Notes: generated by a model from the letters alone, not told the origin. Counted from the stretch's first letter, positions 54,212 through 64,000 are shown. The stretch is 64,000 nt of DNA from Weissella sagaensis (GCF_005405285.1 NZ_BJDT01000006.1:1-64000); one strand, 5' to 3'. Numbers and translations: made by a program.

Positions 54212-55210
54212 GTGAGGTACATTAACTATTTGGGCACTGATGCCTATCAGAATATTGCGATGGATAGCTGGTTACTATATAACCTAAAGCCAGATGAACC
54301 AATTTTTACGTTGTGGCAGAATAAAAAGGCTGTCATTGTCGGACAAAATCAAAATACGTTCGGTGAAGTGAATCAGGAATATGTGGACAAAGAGGACATA
54401 CAAGTTGTCCGCCGTATGTCTGGTGGTGGTGCTGTATATCACGATTTAGGAAATATTTGTTTCACTTTTTTCGTACCAGTTGAGAGTAGTAGTCAGGTGA
54501 ATTTCAAGCAATTTGTGGAGCCTATGTATAACGCACTACAATCAATTGGTATTGATGCTAAGATTACGGGTCGTAATGACTTGGAAGTTGATGGAAAGAA
54601 GGTGTCAGGAAATGCGCAACGGTATGCTGGTGGATATTTAATGCATCATGGTACGTTGATGTGGGACACCGACGTTGATGCAATGGTACGTTCATTGAAT
54701 GTTGCTGATGAGAAGTTTATTTCCAAAGCAGCCAAGTCAGTACGTGCACGTGTTGGTAATATTAAAAATTATGCACCAGAAAACCAAACTTTAGAAGGAT
54801 TTATGGATGCACTTCGTTATTACTTATCTAATCAAGGTAAGGATGGCGAATTGATTCTAACTGATGATCAGATCGCTGATATTAAGCGTTGGCGTAATGA
54901 AAGATTTTCAACTTGGGAGTGGAATTACGGTAAGAGTCCTGATTTTGATTTTGTAAATCATGCAAAATATGCTGGGGGTAGCGTCGACGTTAAAGCAAAC
55001 GTTAAGGAAGGTAAAATTCAAGATATTGATTTTACGGGGGATTTCTTAGGCGTACGCGATTGGCGTGAAATGAAGGATGAATTTATTGGACAAACTTTCT
55101 CTCAAGATGCAATCTTGAAAGTTTTAGATGCTAATAAAGATGGTCAATATTTTGGTGGTATTACTAACAATGAGTTAGCGGTATTGTTTACTGGAGACGG
55201 TGATAAGTAG
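54212..55210 (+). CDS. lplA: Lipoate-protein ligase A
   Basis: Attaches exogenous lipoate to acceptor lysines. A 332-residue protein of the LplA group: NYLGTDAYQNIAMDSWLL at the start, RRMSGGGAVYHDLGN for lipoyl-AMP binding, GRNDLEVDGKKVSGNAQ, and a C-terminal accessory domain. The start is GTG at 54212, with a long G-rich ribosome site ending seven bases before. The gene is first in the pdh operon, so it very probably lipoylates PdhC. Longer in-frame readings to 54101 would begin before the promoter. Confidence 0.94.
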   Translation: MRYINYLGTDAYQNIAMDSWLLYNLKPDEPIFTLWQNKKAVIVGQNQNTFGEVNQEYVDKEDIQVVRRMSGGGAVYHDLGNICFTFFVPVESSSQVNFKQFVEPMYNALQSIGIDAKITGRNDLEVDGKKVSGNAQRYAGGYLMHHGTLMWDTDVDAMVRSLNVADEKFISKAAKSVRARVGNIKNYAPENQTLEGFMDALRYYLSNQGKDGELILTDDQIADIKRWRNERFSTWEWNYGKSPDFDFVNHAKYAGGSVDVKANVKEGKIQDIDFTGDFLGVRDWREMKDEFIGQTFSQDAILKVLDANKDGQYFGGITNNELAVLFTGDGDK

Positions 55211-55225
55211 AAAGGGGCTACACGC

Positions 55226-56362
55226 ATGGCAAGTATCGCAGATGCAAATAAGAAGGTTTTGGATTTTGATGGACAGTTGCAAGCACAAGATGATTTTTTC
55301 CCAACGTTAAAGTTGTTGGATAATGATGGGAAGCTATTGGATAAGGCTGCTTACAAGCGTTCAGAATTAACAGATGAAGATTTAGTTGAAATTATGAAGC
55401 GGATGTTATTTAGTCGTCAATTAGACATTCGTTCAACAAAGTTAGCAAAGCAAGGACGTTTTGGGTTCTTCGCACCAACTGCAGGGCAAGAAGCTTCACA
55501 AATGGCATCAGCTTATGCATTTGGTAAGGAAGATTGGTTGTTCCCAGGATACCGTGATATCCCTGAAATTGTTAATAAGGGTTGGCCAGTTTGGAAGGCT
55601 ATCCTTTGGTCACGTGGACACGCTAAGGGTAACGAGTTTACGACTGAAGAAGGTGAGCCAGTTAACTCATGGATGCCACAAATCATCATCGGTGCGCAAT
55701 ATGTTGAAGCAGCAGGTGTTGCTTTGGGATTAAAGAAGCGTAAGCAAGACGCTGTCGCATATGCTTACACTGGAGACGGTGGAACATCACAAGGTGATTT
55801 CTACGAAGGTGTTAACTTTGCTTCAGCTTATAAGGCAAATGCCGTCTTCTTTGTTCAAAATAATGGTTATGCTATTTCAACACCACGTGATTTGCAAACA
55901 GCTGCACCACATTTGGCTGCTAAGGGTTGGGGTTCAGGAATTCCAAGTCTAGTTGTTGATGGAAACGATCCTTTGGCAATGTACTTAGCTTCTAAGGAAG
56001 CACGTGCTTGGGCAGTTGCGGGTAATGGACCAGTCTTGATTGAGACATTGACTAACCGTTTGGAACCACACTCAACTGCTGGTGATGATCCATTACGTTA
56101 CCGTACTAAGGAAGACATTGCTGAGTGGTGGAAGAAGGAACCATTGATTCGGATGCGTAAGTTCATGACAGAAAAAGGTGTTTGGGATGATAAGCAAGAA
56201 GAAGATTATATTGCTGAAGTAGATAGTTATATCGATGAGCAAATTAAGATTGCCGATAATATCGAAAAGCAAAAGATTTCTGACTTCCTAAAGAACACTT
56301 TGGAAGTTCCAGGACAAGCTATGAAAGAACAAATTGAGCACTTCGAGAGCGAGGGTAAGTAA
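55226..56362 (+). CDS. pdhA: Pyruvate dehydrogenase E1 component, alpha subunit
   Basis: Decarboxylates pyruvate with thiamine diphosphate and passes acetyl to lipoyl-E2, together with PdhB. The ThDP-binding block [18 protein letters not shown] is near residue 190 and ends in NN. The phosphorylation-loop-like region and [14 protein letters not shown] are normal. 378 residues. pdhB begins two bases after the stop. Codon use suggests high expression. Confidence 0.96.
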   Translation: MASIADANKKVLDFDGQLQAQDDFFPTLKLLDNDGKLLDKAAYKRSELTDEDLVEIMKRMLFSRQLDIRSTKLAKQGRFGFFAPTAGQEASQMASAYAFGKEDWLFPGYRDIPEIVNKGWPVWKAILWSRGHAKGNEFTTEEGEPVNSWMPQIIIGAQYVEAAGVALGLKKRKQDAVAYAYTGDGGTSQGDFYEGVNFASAYKANAVFFVQNNGYAISTPRDLQTAAPHLAAKGWGSGIPSLVVDGNDPLAMYLASKEARAWAVAGNGPVLIETLTNRLEPHSTAGDDPLRYRTKEDIAEWWKKEPLIRMRKFMTEKGVWDDKQEEDYIAEVDSYIDEQIKIADNIEKQKISDFLKNTLEVPGQAMKEQIEHFESEGK

Positions 56363-56364
56363 TT

Positions 56365-57345
56365 ATGGCTAATAAAACATATATTGCAGCAATTCAGGAT
56401 GCCTTAGATTTAGCTTTAGAAAAAGATGAAGACACATTAATTTTTGGTGAAGACGTTGGTGAAAATGGTGGTGTGTTCCGTGCAACTGATGGACTGCAGG
56501 CAAAGTATAGTGAAGATCGTGTGTTTAACACACCATTAGCAGAATCAGGAATTGGTGGATTAGCAATTGGTTTGGCAACAACAGGTTACCGTCCAATTAT
56601 GGAAATTCAATTCTTTGGTTTCTTGTTCGAAGTAATGGATTCAATTGCTGGTCAAATGTCACGTGCACGTTACCGTTTTAATGGTACACGTAATATGCCA
56701 ATTGTTGTTCGTTCACCTTATGGTGGTGGAACCAAAACACCAGAAATGCACGCCGACAATTTGGAAGGGCTTGTTGCACAAGTTCCTGGATTACGTGTTG
56801 TTATGCCAGCTAACCCCGCTGATGCAAAAGGATTACTATTAAGCTCAATTGAATCAAATGATCCAGTTGTCTTCTTGGAAAACTTACATCTTTACCGTTC
56901 TATGAAGGGCGAAGTCGCAGATGGCTATTACACAACACCATTAGATAAAGCAGCTATTGTCCGTGAAGGATCTGACGTAACCATTATTTCTTATGGTGGC
57001 GCTGTTCCATTATCATTAAAAGCAGCTGATGAGCTAGCAAAGGACGGTATTGAAGCTGAAGTCATTGATTTGCGTACGGTTTCACCAATTGATATTGAAA
57101 CTATTGGTGAGTCAGTTAAGAAGACTGGTCGCGTTGTAGTTGTTCAAGAAGCGCAACGTATGGCGGGTGTTGCATCAACAGTTATGTCTGAAATTTCAGA
57201 ACGTTTTATTCTAAGTTTGAAGGCACCAATTGGACGTGTAGCAGCACCAGATACAGTTTATCCGTTTGCACAAGCTGAAAATGATTGGATGGTTAAGGCC
57301 GATGATGTTGTTTCTAAGGCCAAGGAGGTTGTAAACTATGACTGA
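56365..57345 (+). CDS. pdhB: Pyruvate dehydrogenase E1 component, beta subunit
   Basis: A 326-residue transketolase-like subunit. [18 protein letters not shown] near the N-terminus carries the catalytic Glu region. Further blocks are [16 protein letters not shown] and [17 protein letters not shown]. The C-terminal transketolase domain ends with [12 protein letters not shown]. It overlaps the start of pdhC by eight bases. Confidence 0.96.
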   Translation: MANKTYIAAIQDALDLALEKDEDTLIFGEDVGENGGVFRATDGLQAKYSEDRVFNTPLAESGIGGLAIGLATTGYRPIMEIQFFGFLFEVMDSIAGQMSRARYRFNGTRNMPIVVRSPYGGGTKTPEMHADNLEGLVAQVPGLRVVMPANPADAKGLLLSSIESNDPVVFLENLHLYRSMKGEVADGYYTTPLDKAAIVREGSDVTIISYGGAVPLSLKAADELAKDGIEAEVIDLRTVSPIDIETIGESVKKTGRVVVVQEAQRMAGVASTVMSEISERFILSLKAPIGRVAAPDTVYPFAQAENDWMVKADDVVSKAKEVVNYD

Positions 57346-58639
57346 GATTTTTAAAATGCCGGACATCGGTGAAGGAATGGCCGAAGGTGATATCACTAAT
57401 TGGTTAGTCAAAGTTGGTGATAAGGTAGCTGTTGATGATTCAGTTGCTGAAGTACAAAATGATAAGTTAGTACAAGAAATTTTGTCACCATACGCTGGAA
57501 CGGTAACAAAGCTCTTTGTTGAACCAGACACAACTGTTGAGGTTGGTGATCCTTTGATTGAGTTTGATGGGGATGGTTCTGGTAGTGCTGCTGGTGAAGA
57601 GTCAGCACCTGCTGCCAAGGAAGAAGAAAAGCCAGCTGAACCAGAAGCAGCACCAGAGGCTCCGGTAGAACCAGCATCTGCAGGTAATGTTGTTGCAACT
57701 AACGGTCAAATTTTGGCAATGCCATCTGTACGTCATTACGCATTTGAAAATCAAATTGATTTGAACCAAGTACCTGCTACTGGTCGCCATGGTCATATTA
57801 CAATGAACGATGTTGTTGGCTTTACTGGTTCACAATTAGGTGTTGAAGAGCCAGCAGCACCAGCACCTGAAGCTCCAAAGCCAGAGGCACCTGTTGCTCC
57901 GGCTGGACCAGCTCCAAAGATAGAACCAGCTGAGATGAAGTCTGGTCGTCAACCAATGAGTGGTGTTCGTAAGGCAATTGCTAAGGCAATGTCAGTACAA
58001 AATGCTACGATTCCAACGGTTACGAACTTTGATAGTGTTGAAGTATCAAAGTTGGTTGCACACCGTTCACAATTCAAGGAATCTGCTAAGGAACAGGGCG
58101 TTAAGTTAACATACTTGGCATATGCAGTTAAGGCATTGGCAGCAATGGGTAAGAAGTTCCCAGAGCTTAATGCATCAATTGATATGGATAGCAATGAAGT
58201 TATCTATCATGATACTGTAAATGTTGGTGTTGCCGTTAACGCACCATCAGGTTTATATGTACCAGTTATTGCACATGCTGAGAGTAAGTCAATTATGGCA
58301 ATTGCAACTGAAATTGCCGACTTAGCAACAGCTGTTCGTGAAGGTACTATCAAGCCAGCGCAAATGCAAGGTGCAACAATTACTATCTCTAACCTAGGTT
58401 CAGCTCGTGGAACATGGTTCACACCAATTATTAATGGTAAAGAATCAGCTATTCTAGGGCTCGGATCAATTCTTAAAGAACCAATTGTTGATGAAAACGG
58501 CGAATTGGCAGTTGGACAGAATATGAAGTTATCACTAAGCTATGATCACCGTTTGATCGACGGGATGTTAGGTCAACAATCTATGAATTACTTTAAGCAA
58601 TTGTTGGCTGATCCAAGCTTTATGTTGATGGAGGTATAA
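57338..58639 (+). CDS. pdhC: Dihydrolipoamide acetyltransferase (E2)
   Basis: Core of the complex. A single lipoyl domain (about 1-80) has lipoyl-Lys43 in QNDKLVQEI. An Ala/Pro/Glu-rich linker follows, then the peripheral-subunit-binding domain (about 125-165; [16 protein letters not shown]). A second Ala/Pro linker precedes the catalytic domain, which ends with the HxxxDG motif in [11 protein letters not shown]. 433 residues. One lipoyl domain is the simple arrangement; some lactic acid bacteria have two. Confidence 0.96.
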   Translation: MTEIFKMPDIGEGMAEGDITNWLVKVGDKVAVDDSVAEVQNDKLVQEILSPYAGTVTKLFVEPDTTVEVGDPLIEFDGDGSGSAAGEESAPAAKEEEKPAEPEAAPEAPVEPASAGNVVATNGQILAMPSVRHYAFENQIDLNQVPATGRHGHITMNDVVGFTGSQLGVEEPAAPAPEAPKPEAPVAPAGPAPKIEPAEMKSGRQPMSGVRKAIAKAMSVQNATIPTVTNFDSVEVSKLVAHRSQFKESAKEQGVKLTYLAYAVKALAAMGKKFPELNASIDMDSNEVIYHDTVNVGVAVNAPSGLYVPVIAHAESKSIMAIATEIADLATAVREGTIKPAQMQGATITISNLGSARGTWFTPIINGKESAILGLGSILKEPIVDENGELAVGQNMKLSLSYDHRLIDGMLGQQSMNYFKQLLADPSFMLMEV

Positions 58640-58641
58640 AA

Positions 58642-60048
58642 ATGGTTGTTGGTGCAGAAGCAACAGACGTTGGTACAGTAGTTATTGGTTCAGGCCCTGG
58701 TGGCTATGTCGCCGCAATTCGAGCAGCTGAACTAGGTCAAGATGTTACCATTATTGAGCGTGATAATATTGGCGGTGTATGTTTAAATATTGGATGTATT
58801 CCATCAAAGGCATTGATTAATGTTGGCCATCATTATCGTGAATCACAAGAAGAAAATCCATTTGGTTTATCATTAACAGGTAAGTTAGACTGGGAAAAAG
58901 CACAAGATTGGAAACAACACAAAGTTGTTGAACAACTTACGGGCGGTGTTGCGATGCTTTTGAAAAAGCACCATATTCAAGTGATTAAAGGTGAGGCCAC
59001 ATTTACTGATAACGAAACTTTAAACGTTGTACAAGAAGATGGTCACCAATTGTTGCGCTTTGAAAATGCAATTGTGGCTGCTGGTTCACGACCTGTTAAG
59101 ATTCCAAGCTTAAAGTTTGGTGGTCGTATTGTTGATTCGACTGGTGTCTTGAGCTTGCCAGAAGTACCTGAGCGTCTAATTGTTGTCGGCGGTGGTGTTA
59201 TTGGTTCTGAATTAGGTGGTGCATATGCCAACTTAGGATCAAAGGTCACAATTGTTGAAGGTCTTGATCACACATTGAATGGTTTTGATAAAGAAATGAC
59301 AAAACCAGTGTTGAATGACTTCAAGCAACACGGCGGTGAAATCATCACGTCAGCAATGGCTAAGGGTGCTACTCAAACTGATAAAGAAGTCACATTGACT
59401 TATGAAGTTGATGGTAAGGAACAAACGGTTACCGGTGATTATCTTTTGGTATCAGTTGGACGTAAAGCTAATTCCGATACACTTGGATTAAACAACACTG
59501 ATATTAAAGTTGGTGATCATGGTTTGATTGAAGTAAATGACCAAATGAAGACGAGTGTATCTCACATTTACGCAATTGGTGACATTGTTGCTGGTCCAGC
59601 ATTGGCTCACAAAGCAAGTTTTGAAGGTAAGGTGGCAGCAGCAGCTATTAGTGGCGCTGCAAATGCACGTGATTTGCACTACTCATTACCAGCAGTTGCT
59701 TATACACAGTATGAACTTGCTACGACAGGGGAAACGCCAGATTCTGTTAAAGAAAAGGGCTTGAATGCTAAGATTAGCAAGTTCCCATTTGCAGGTAATG
59801 GACGTGCATTAGCTATGGATGCAGGTGTCGGCTTTATTCGCTTGATTACCGATAAAGAGAGTAATGCAATGCTAGGAGCTCAAATTGTCGGTCCATCGGC
59901 TTCAGATTTGATTTCTGAGCTTTCATTGGCAATTGAGAATGGCTTAACTTCAGAAGATATTTCTTTGACTATCCATCCACATCCAACTTTGGGTGAAGCA
60001 ATTATGGATGCAGCCGAAGTAGCGGATGGTTTGGGTATTCATGTATAA
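58642..60048 (+). CDS. pdhD: Dihydrolipoamide dehydrogenase (E3)
   Basis: Reoxidises the lipoyl group of PdhC with FAD and NAD+. FAD motif VVIGSGPGGYVAA at residues 13-25. Redox disulfide Cys47-Cys52 in GGVCLNIGCIPSK. NAD-binding GGGVIGSELGG near residue 185. The C-terminal HPHPTLGEA carries the base His. 468 residues. It starts two bases after pdhC. Confidence 0.97.
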   Translation: MVVGAEATDVGTVVIGSGPGGYVAAIRAAELGQDVTIIERDNIGGVCLNIGCIPSKALINVGHHYRESQEENPFGLSLTGKLDWEKAQDWKQHKVVEQLTGGVAMLLKKHHIQVIKGEATFTDNETLNVVQEDGHQLLRFENAIVAAGSRPVKIPSLKFGGRIVDSTGVLSLPEVPERLIVVGGGVIGSELGGAYANLGSKVTIVEGLDHTLNGFDKEMTKPVLNDFKQHGGEIITSAMAKGATQTDKEVTLTYEVDGKEQTVTGDYLLVSVGRKANSDTLGLNNTDIKVGDHGLIEVNDQMKTSVSHIYAIGDIVAGPALAHKASFEGKVAAAAISGAANARDLHYSLPAVAYTQYELATTGETPDSVKEKGLNAKISKFPFAGNGRALAMDAGVGFIRLITDKESNAMLGAQIVGPSASDLISELSLAIENGLTSEDISLTIHPHPTLGEAIMDAAEVADGLGIHV

Positions 60049-60082
60049 TGGATAGAAATAACTAAATTGAGGTGGGTAAGCA

Positions 60083-60880
60083 ATGTCTTTCTTTAAAACA
60101 AATGACGGTGTGCGATTACATTACCAATTTGATGGTAATTACGATCAACCGGTAGTTGTACTGCTAGGTGGTTATACAAGTATGATTACGACTTGGACGG
60201 CACAAGTTGATGATTTTAAACAAGCTGGTTTTCGTATTTTACGTTTTGAATATCGTAATCATGGTCGAAGTGAGCAAACGGACAAAGGTTTACGCATTTC
60301 ACGGTTAGCGATGGATTTACAAAATTTGTTGGAATATCTACATGTTGAAGATTTTAGCTTAGTTGGTCACTCAATGGGAGCAATGGTGGCTAGTCAGTAT
60401 ATTTCTTTGTTTGGTGACCAGCATGTTAAAGCTTTGGTAACTGAAGATCAGACGCCTAAAATGTTAAATGAAGATGGTTGGCAGTATGGTATTGCTGATT
60501 CTTCATTTAAAGAAATTAGTCGAATTGCTGATGATTTTCCCAAAACGAAGTTAATACGCCAAACCATCGATAAAGAATTGAAACAACAAGTTTCAGCTGG
60601 TTATGTGCCATTTAATTTCAAAAAGAATCGACCATTAATGGTTGATGGTATTGTTCAGGACTGGCGAGACGTTGTTGCGAATGAACGTATACCACATTTG
60701 TTTTTAGCTGGTTCAGCTTCGCCTTTATATCCAGTAACACATACGCAAGCTGCCCGTGAATTACAACAAGTTGAAAATTCTGCTGTTCATATTTTTGATG
60801 GCTCCGGTCACATTCCACACTTAGAGTTTTACAATGAATTTAATCGTATTGTTATCAAATTTATTACAAAAAACCAGTGA
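60083..60880 (+). CDS. Alpha/beta hydrolase
   Basis: A 265-residue hydrolase. The nucleophile elbow is LVGHSMGAM with Ser97, and the catalytic His is probably in GSGHIPHLEF near the C-terminus. The oxyanion-side motif LGGYTSM is near residue 29. The substrate is not evident. It begins 34 bases after pdhD with a weak AGGTGGG site and could be the last gene of the pdh operon. Confidence 0.85.
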   Translation: MSFFKTNDGVRLHYQFDGNYDQPVVVLLGGYTSMITTWTAQVDDFKQAGFRILRFEYRNHGRSEQTDKGLRISRLAMDLQNLLEYLHVEDFSLVGHSMGAMVASQYISLFGDQHVKALVTEDQTPKMLNEDGWQYGIADSSFKEISRIADDFPKTKLIRQTIDKELKQQVSAGYVPFNFKKNRPLMVDGIVQDWRDVVANERIPHLFLAGSASPLYPVTHTQAARELQQVENSAVHIFDGSGHIPHLEFYNEFNRIVIKFITKNQ

Positions 60881-60924
60881 TAAATTTCATTAAAATATTG
60901 ATTTAATAACTTAATACCATATAA

Positions 60925-60954
60925 AAGCCAAAGTTTATTACTTTGGTTTTTTTT
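60925..60954 (+). terminator. Terminator after the alpha/beta hydrolase gene
   Basis: GCCAAAGT pairs with ACTTTGGT, followed by eight T. Confidence 0.8.
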
Positions 60955-60982
60955 GTTTTCTAAAAATAAGATTAAAAAACAA

Positions 60983-61012
60983 TTAGACTAAATGAACGAT
61001 ATATGGTAATAT
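60983..61012 (+). promoter_or_regulatory. oppA promoter
   Basis: TTAGAC at 60983-60988, 18 bases, TAATAT at 61007-61012, with TGG directly before the -10 giving an extended -10. Confidence 0.55.
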
Positions 61013-61054
61013 AATGAAACAATTAACAGAGATAGGATGTAGAAGGTGAAAACT

Positions 61055-62686
61055 ATGAGAAATATTGGGAAAATTACGGCATTAGCGGCGTCGGTTACAA
61101 TGATTGGTAGTGTTGCGTTACCTGCAATCACTGCCTCAGCAGCGACAACAGGCAAGACAATCAATTGGTCTGAGGTAGCAGCATTACCAACCATGGATCC
61201 AGCAAAATCAACGGATACGGTATCAGCTGATGCTATTGGCGCAACAGGCTTACCATTGGTTCAATTTGGCAAAGGCAATAAATTAGAAAATGAAGCAGCT
61301 AAAAGTTATGAAAAATCATCAGATGGTTTAACTTATACTTTCCATTTACGTTCAGGTTTGAAATGGGAAAATGGTGAGGCGTTAACAGCTAAGGATTTTG
61401 TTTATGGATGGCAACGATCAATTGATCCTAAGACTGCATCAGAATATGCTTATTTGCTTGATAGTGTAAAAAATGCGCAAGCAATTCAAGATGGTGATAA
61501 ACAACCAACAGATTTAGGAATTGAAGCAGTAGATGATCATACATTGAAGGTAACGTTAGAATCACCTTCTTCATATTTCTTACAAGAAATTACAATGCCA
61601 GTTTTCTTTCCACAAAATGAGAAATTTGTGAAAGAGCAGGGAAGTAAATATGGTACGTCTGCTAAAACTTACTTGTCAGCAGGTCCTTATAAATTAAAGG
61701 GATGGTCTGGATCAAATAACAAGTACTCATACGTGAAGAATGATAAATACTTTGACGCTAAGAAAGTTAAAACAAATAAAATTGCTGTGCAGACCATTAA
61801 GGATCAAAACACAGGTTATAATTTGTATCAAGGTAAGAAATTAGATTTCACGCCACTTTCTCCTGATCAAGTTAAGGCCTCGAAGAACAAATCAGGATAC
61901 AAAGAAATTAAGACTGGTGCAACACAAGCTTTGCAAATGAATCAAGAAAAAGTACCAGAATTTAAAAATACAAAGATTCGTCAAGCAATTTCTTATGCAA
62001 TTAATCGTCAAACATTGTCAGATAAAATTGTTACGGGTTCAGCTATTCCGGCAACAACTTATACACCAAAGGGGTTGGTAAAGAATCCAAATAATAATAA
62101 GGATTTTGCAACTGATGCTGAAGTGAAGGGCGCAATAAAGTTTGATAAGAAGAAAGCTGCGAACTTATTTAAAGAAGGATTGAAAGAAGAAGGTAAGTCT
62201 GATTTGTCAGTACAATTACTGACTGATGATGATGATACATCAAAGCGTGTCGCACAATTCTTACAAGAACAATTAGAACAAAACCTAAAGGGAATGGATG
62301 TTTCAATTAAAACAGTTCCAAAGAAGCAACGTTTGAAGTTGAGTACAGATGGTGATTTCCAAATGCTAAACTTTGGTTGGTTAGCTGATTACCCGGATGC
62401 TTCATCGTTCTTAGATTTGTATAAGTCTGATGCGTCATATAATTATGGTAAGTGGCAAAATGCTGATTACGATGCTACGTTAGAAAATGCTGAAGGTAAG
62501 AATGCTAACGACAAGAAGGCACAATATGATGACTTTAAAAAGGCTGAGCAAATTTTGGAAAAGGAAGCCGGTGTGGCACCGCTATACTACCGTTCAACAG
62601 CATCATTGTTGAATCCAAAGGTTAAGGGTGTAATTGCTAACCCAACAGGGGCACCATTTAATTTCAAATATGCAGTTAAAAAGTAA
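61055..62686 (+). CDS. oppA: Oligopeptide ABC transporter substrate-binding protein (OppA family)
   Basis: A 543-residue secreted binding protein of the SBP_bac_5 family. Residues 1-29 form a signal peptide ending TASA, a signal peptidase I site; there is no lipobox Cys anywhere in this region. The mature part contains TMDPAKSTD, LTYTFHLRSGLKWENGE, AKDFVYGWQR and IRQAISYAINRQTL, all family marks. No permease or ATPase genes adjoin, so it is an orphan receptor that must work with components elsewhere. The ATG at 61055 has AAGGTG six bases upstream; a GTG at 61046 overlaps that site. Confidence 0.92.
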   Translation: MRNIGKITALAASVTMIGSVALPAITASAATTGKTINWSEVAALPTMDPAKSTDTVSADAIGATGLPLVQFGKGNKLENEAAKSYEKSSDGLTYTFHLRSGLKWENGEALTAKDFVYGWQRSIDPKTASEYAYLLDSVKNAQAIQDGDKQPTDLGIEAVDDHTLKVTLESPSSYFLQEITMPVFFPQNEKFVKEQGSKYGTSAKTYLSAGPYKLKGWSGSNNKYSYVKNDKYFDAKKVKTNKIAVQTIKDQNTGYNLYQGKKLDFTPLSPDQVKASKNKSGYKEIKTGATQALQMNQEKVPEFKNTKIRQAISYAINRQTLSDKIVTGSAIPATTYTPKGLVKNPNNNKDFATDAEVKGAIKFDKKKAANLFKEGLKEEGKSDLSVQLLTDDDDTSKRVAQFLQEQLEQNLKGMDVSIKTVPKKQRLKLSTDGDFQMLNFGWLADYPDASSFLDLYKSDASYNYGKWQNADYDATLENAEGKNANDKKAQYDDFKKAEQILEKEAGVAPLYYRSTASLLNPKVKGVIANPTGAPFNFKYAVKK

Positions 62687-62730
62687 TATAAAATTAATAA
62701 CTAAGAACACTAGTAGTAATATATGAGGTG

Positions 62731-62767
62731 TGCCCCGAAAGAAAAAATTAACTTTCGGGGCATTTTT
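62731..62767 (+). terminator. Terminator after oppA
   Basis: TGCCCCGAAAG and CTTTCGGGGCA make an 11-bp perfect stem, with a 10-base loop and a T run. Confidence 0.93.
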
Positions 62768-63227
62768 GTGATTAAAGTTTAACACTACGATAATAAGCAA
62801 CGTCTATAAATGAAATTAGATAGTGGATTATGTTACTTATTAAAATAAACTATTTAACGGTGTTTGATAGATCTTAATAAATTAATTATTAGTGCTTTTC
62901 GATTTCGATACATAAATAATTTTATTATTATATATAATTTGTAGCCAAATAATGTCAAATATATTTGTTATTTAATAACAGGTATACCTTATATTAATCT
63001 TAAGTTAATGAATATTTTATATTGTTATATACAAATATACATTAAAAAAACACATAAGGTGACTAATTACTGTTGTAACGCATTGTGTTAAATTAGTTGA
63101 CATTGATTATTTATAATTGTAAACGCATTCAATTACAAATGTTGATATGGCGCTAGTTGACGCCCGTATTGAAAGTATGTACACTTTTAAATTCGTAGAA
63201 CAAATAAGATATGTGAGATGTGATTAG
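62768..63227 (+). promoter_or_regulatory. AT-rich intergenic region with cre site and promoter
   Basis: Some 460 bases without a credible gene. TGTAAACGCATTCA at 63118-63131 fits the lactobacillal cre consensus at every position and sits inside a TTGTAA/TTACAA inverted repeat. TTGACG (63157-63162), 17 bases, TACACT (63180-63185) is a good promoter for the broken glycosyltransferase gene. The stretch 62820-63060 is almost pure AT and I see nothing else in it. Confidence 0.55.
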
Positions 63228-64000
63228 ATGAATAACAAATTATGTGATATTGCAATATTGATTCCAGCTTTTAATCCTGATGAAAAGTTATTGAAATTAT
63301 TATTTGAAATTCACCAACAAAAAGGATTTAACTAAGATATCATAATCATTAACGATGGTTCAGAAGATGATTTAATTTTTTCAAAAATACAGCAAAATTA
63401 TTCTAAAGTTAAAATATTAACTCATGAAAAAAATCGTGGTAAAGGACAAGCATTAAAAACTGGTTTTAATTTTATACTAACTAACAAGACAAATATAAAA
63501 GGGGTTGCCACAATTGATTCAGATGGTCAACATAAAGTGGTTGATTTAAAGAAACTTGAACATCATTTTATGAAGCATATGAATGATTTAATTATTGGCA
63601 GTCGTAATTTTGGTAAAGATGTACCATTACGCAGTAAGGTTGGCAACATTGTCACTAATCAATTAGTGAATCTATTAACCGGAATTAAAGTTAGTGATAC
63701 ACAAACTGGTCTGAGAATTGTCCCAATCAAATATATTAAACAATTAATAACATTTTCTTCAAATAGATATGAATTTGAATTTGATATGCTATTAGCAACT
63801 AAAAAAGCAGGTATTAATATTCGGGAAGTCCCCATTCAAACTGTTTATTTAGATAATAATGCGACTTCTCATTTTAGAGTGATTGCTGATTCGTTATCAA
63901 TTTATAGTCGTTTTTTCAAATTTGCTTTTAGTGGCATGGGGTCTTTTTTGATTGATATAGTTTGTTTTTATATTTTTATTTACTTAATGGTTGGGAAGTC
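63228..64000 (+). pseudogene. GT2 glycosyltransferase with GtrA-like C-terminus, interrupted by a stop; runs off the window
   Basis: Translation from 63228 gives NNKLCDIAILIPAFNPDE, the first strand of a family 2 glycosyltransferase, but codon 36 (63333-63335) is TAA. The same frame then continues without any shift: INDGSEDD, HEKNRGKGQALKTGF, the metal-binding IDSDGQH, SDTQTGLRIVP, and from about 63905 a hydrophobic GtrA-type segment (FAFSGMGSFLIDIVCF). So a single nonsense change, or a sequencing error, splits an otherwise intact bitopic enzyme likely acting on a polyprenyl-phosphate sugar. No ATG suited to restart occurs before the metal site. The 3' end is outside the window. Confidence 0.75.

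Noticed and set aside
57408..57698. Reverse-strand open frame in pdhC
   Set aside because: It is the complement of the Ala/Pro/Glu-rich linker and lipoyl domain; low complexity explains the lack of stops.
63097..63117. TTGACA and TATAAT as a promoter upstream of the glycosyltransferase
   Set aside because: The hexamers are only 9 bases apart. The TTGACG/TACACT pair at 63157-63185 with 17-base spacing is better.
1..64000. CRISPR array, insertion sequence, prophage or toxin-antitoxin island
   Set aside because: I found no regularly spaced direct repeats, transposase, phage structural gene or paired small toxin genes; gene order is that of a core Firmicutes chromosome.

Overview
The window is a 64 kb piece of a low-GC Gram-positive chromosome. 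It looks like the Leuconostoc/Weissella branch of the Lactobacillaceae, with Weissella my best guess. This rests on the AT-rich composition, strong GGAGG-type ribosome sites, Firmicutes gene order (racE-rdgB-ysnB, relQ-nadK-rluA family, rimP-nusA-rnpM-ylxQ-infB-rbfA, rnjA-rpoY, ylbG-rsmD-coaD-ylbL), cre sites, a T-box leader, and a pyruvate dehydrogenase operon headed by lplA. I could not run a search, so the genus is an inference. I see no prophage, insertion sequence or CRISPR array; this is almost entirely core chromosome.

Layout. 1-590: tail of an rRNA operon (apparent 5S end) followed by six tRNA genes and a terminator. 688-3329: HAD phosphatase, glutamate racemase, RdgB and a phosphodiesterase. 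3385-8115: divergent spxH, then relQ-nadK-rluA family-mgtE. 8281-17093: the translation and ribosome-assembly block rimP to rqcH. 17196-22177: cutC, a MarR regulator, two DegV fatty-acid-binding proteins, a GDSL hydrolase, ypmS and yozE. 22199-27959: rbgA, rnhB, dprA, topA, xerC. 28039-35326: mutarotase-like protein, plsY (reverse), parE-parC, Mn-dependent pyrophosphatase. 35459-39502: the osmoprotectant locus, with busR divergent from busAA-busAB and a 57-residue membrane miniprotein after busAB. 39734-43785: NADH oxidase, then a Met-specific T-box leader driving metQ-msrA, then a diacylglycerol kinase family gene. 43870-45765: rnjA and rpoY (reverse). 46073-53964: an unknown membrane protein, def, UPF0223, inositol monophosphatase, typA, ftsW, ylbG, rsmD, coaD, sepM-like protease. 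54212-60880: lplA-pdhABCD and an alpha/beta hydrolase. 61055-62686: an OppA-type binding protein. 63228-end: a GT2/GtrA-type glycosyltransferase gene broken by an in-frame stop and cut by the window edge.

How the genes work together. Several loci show their own control logic. The busR operator is a 9-bp perfect inverted repeat around the busA promoter -10, fitting c-di-AMP control of glycine betaine uptake. The T-box specifier is AUG and its acceptor-binding bulge matches the tRNA-Met encoded at the start of the window, so methionine uptake and methionine sulfoxide repair are probably induced together by Met starvation. The lplA-pdhABCD operon carries its lipoate ligase with the enzyme that needs lipoate, under an extended -10 promoter with a cre site inside a leader hairpin. 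The rimP-nusA-infB promoter lies upstream of an intrinsic terminator, suggesting an attenuated leader.

The most unusual points are a RimP whose C-terminal SH3-like domain is duplicated, the busAB-linked miniprotein, and substrate-binding proteins (MetQ, OppA) with signal peptides but no lipobox cysteine.
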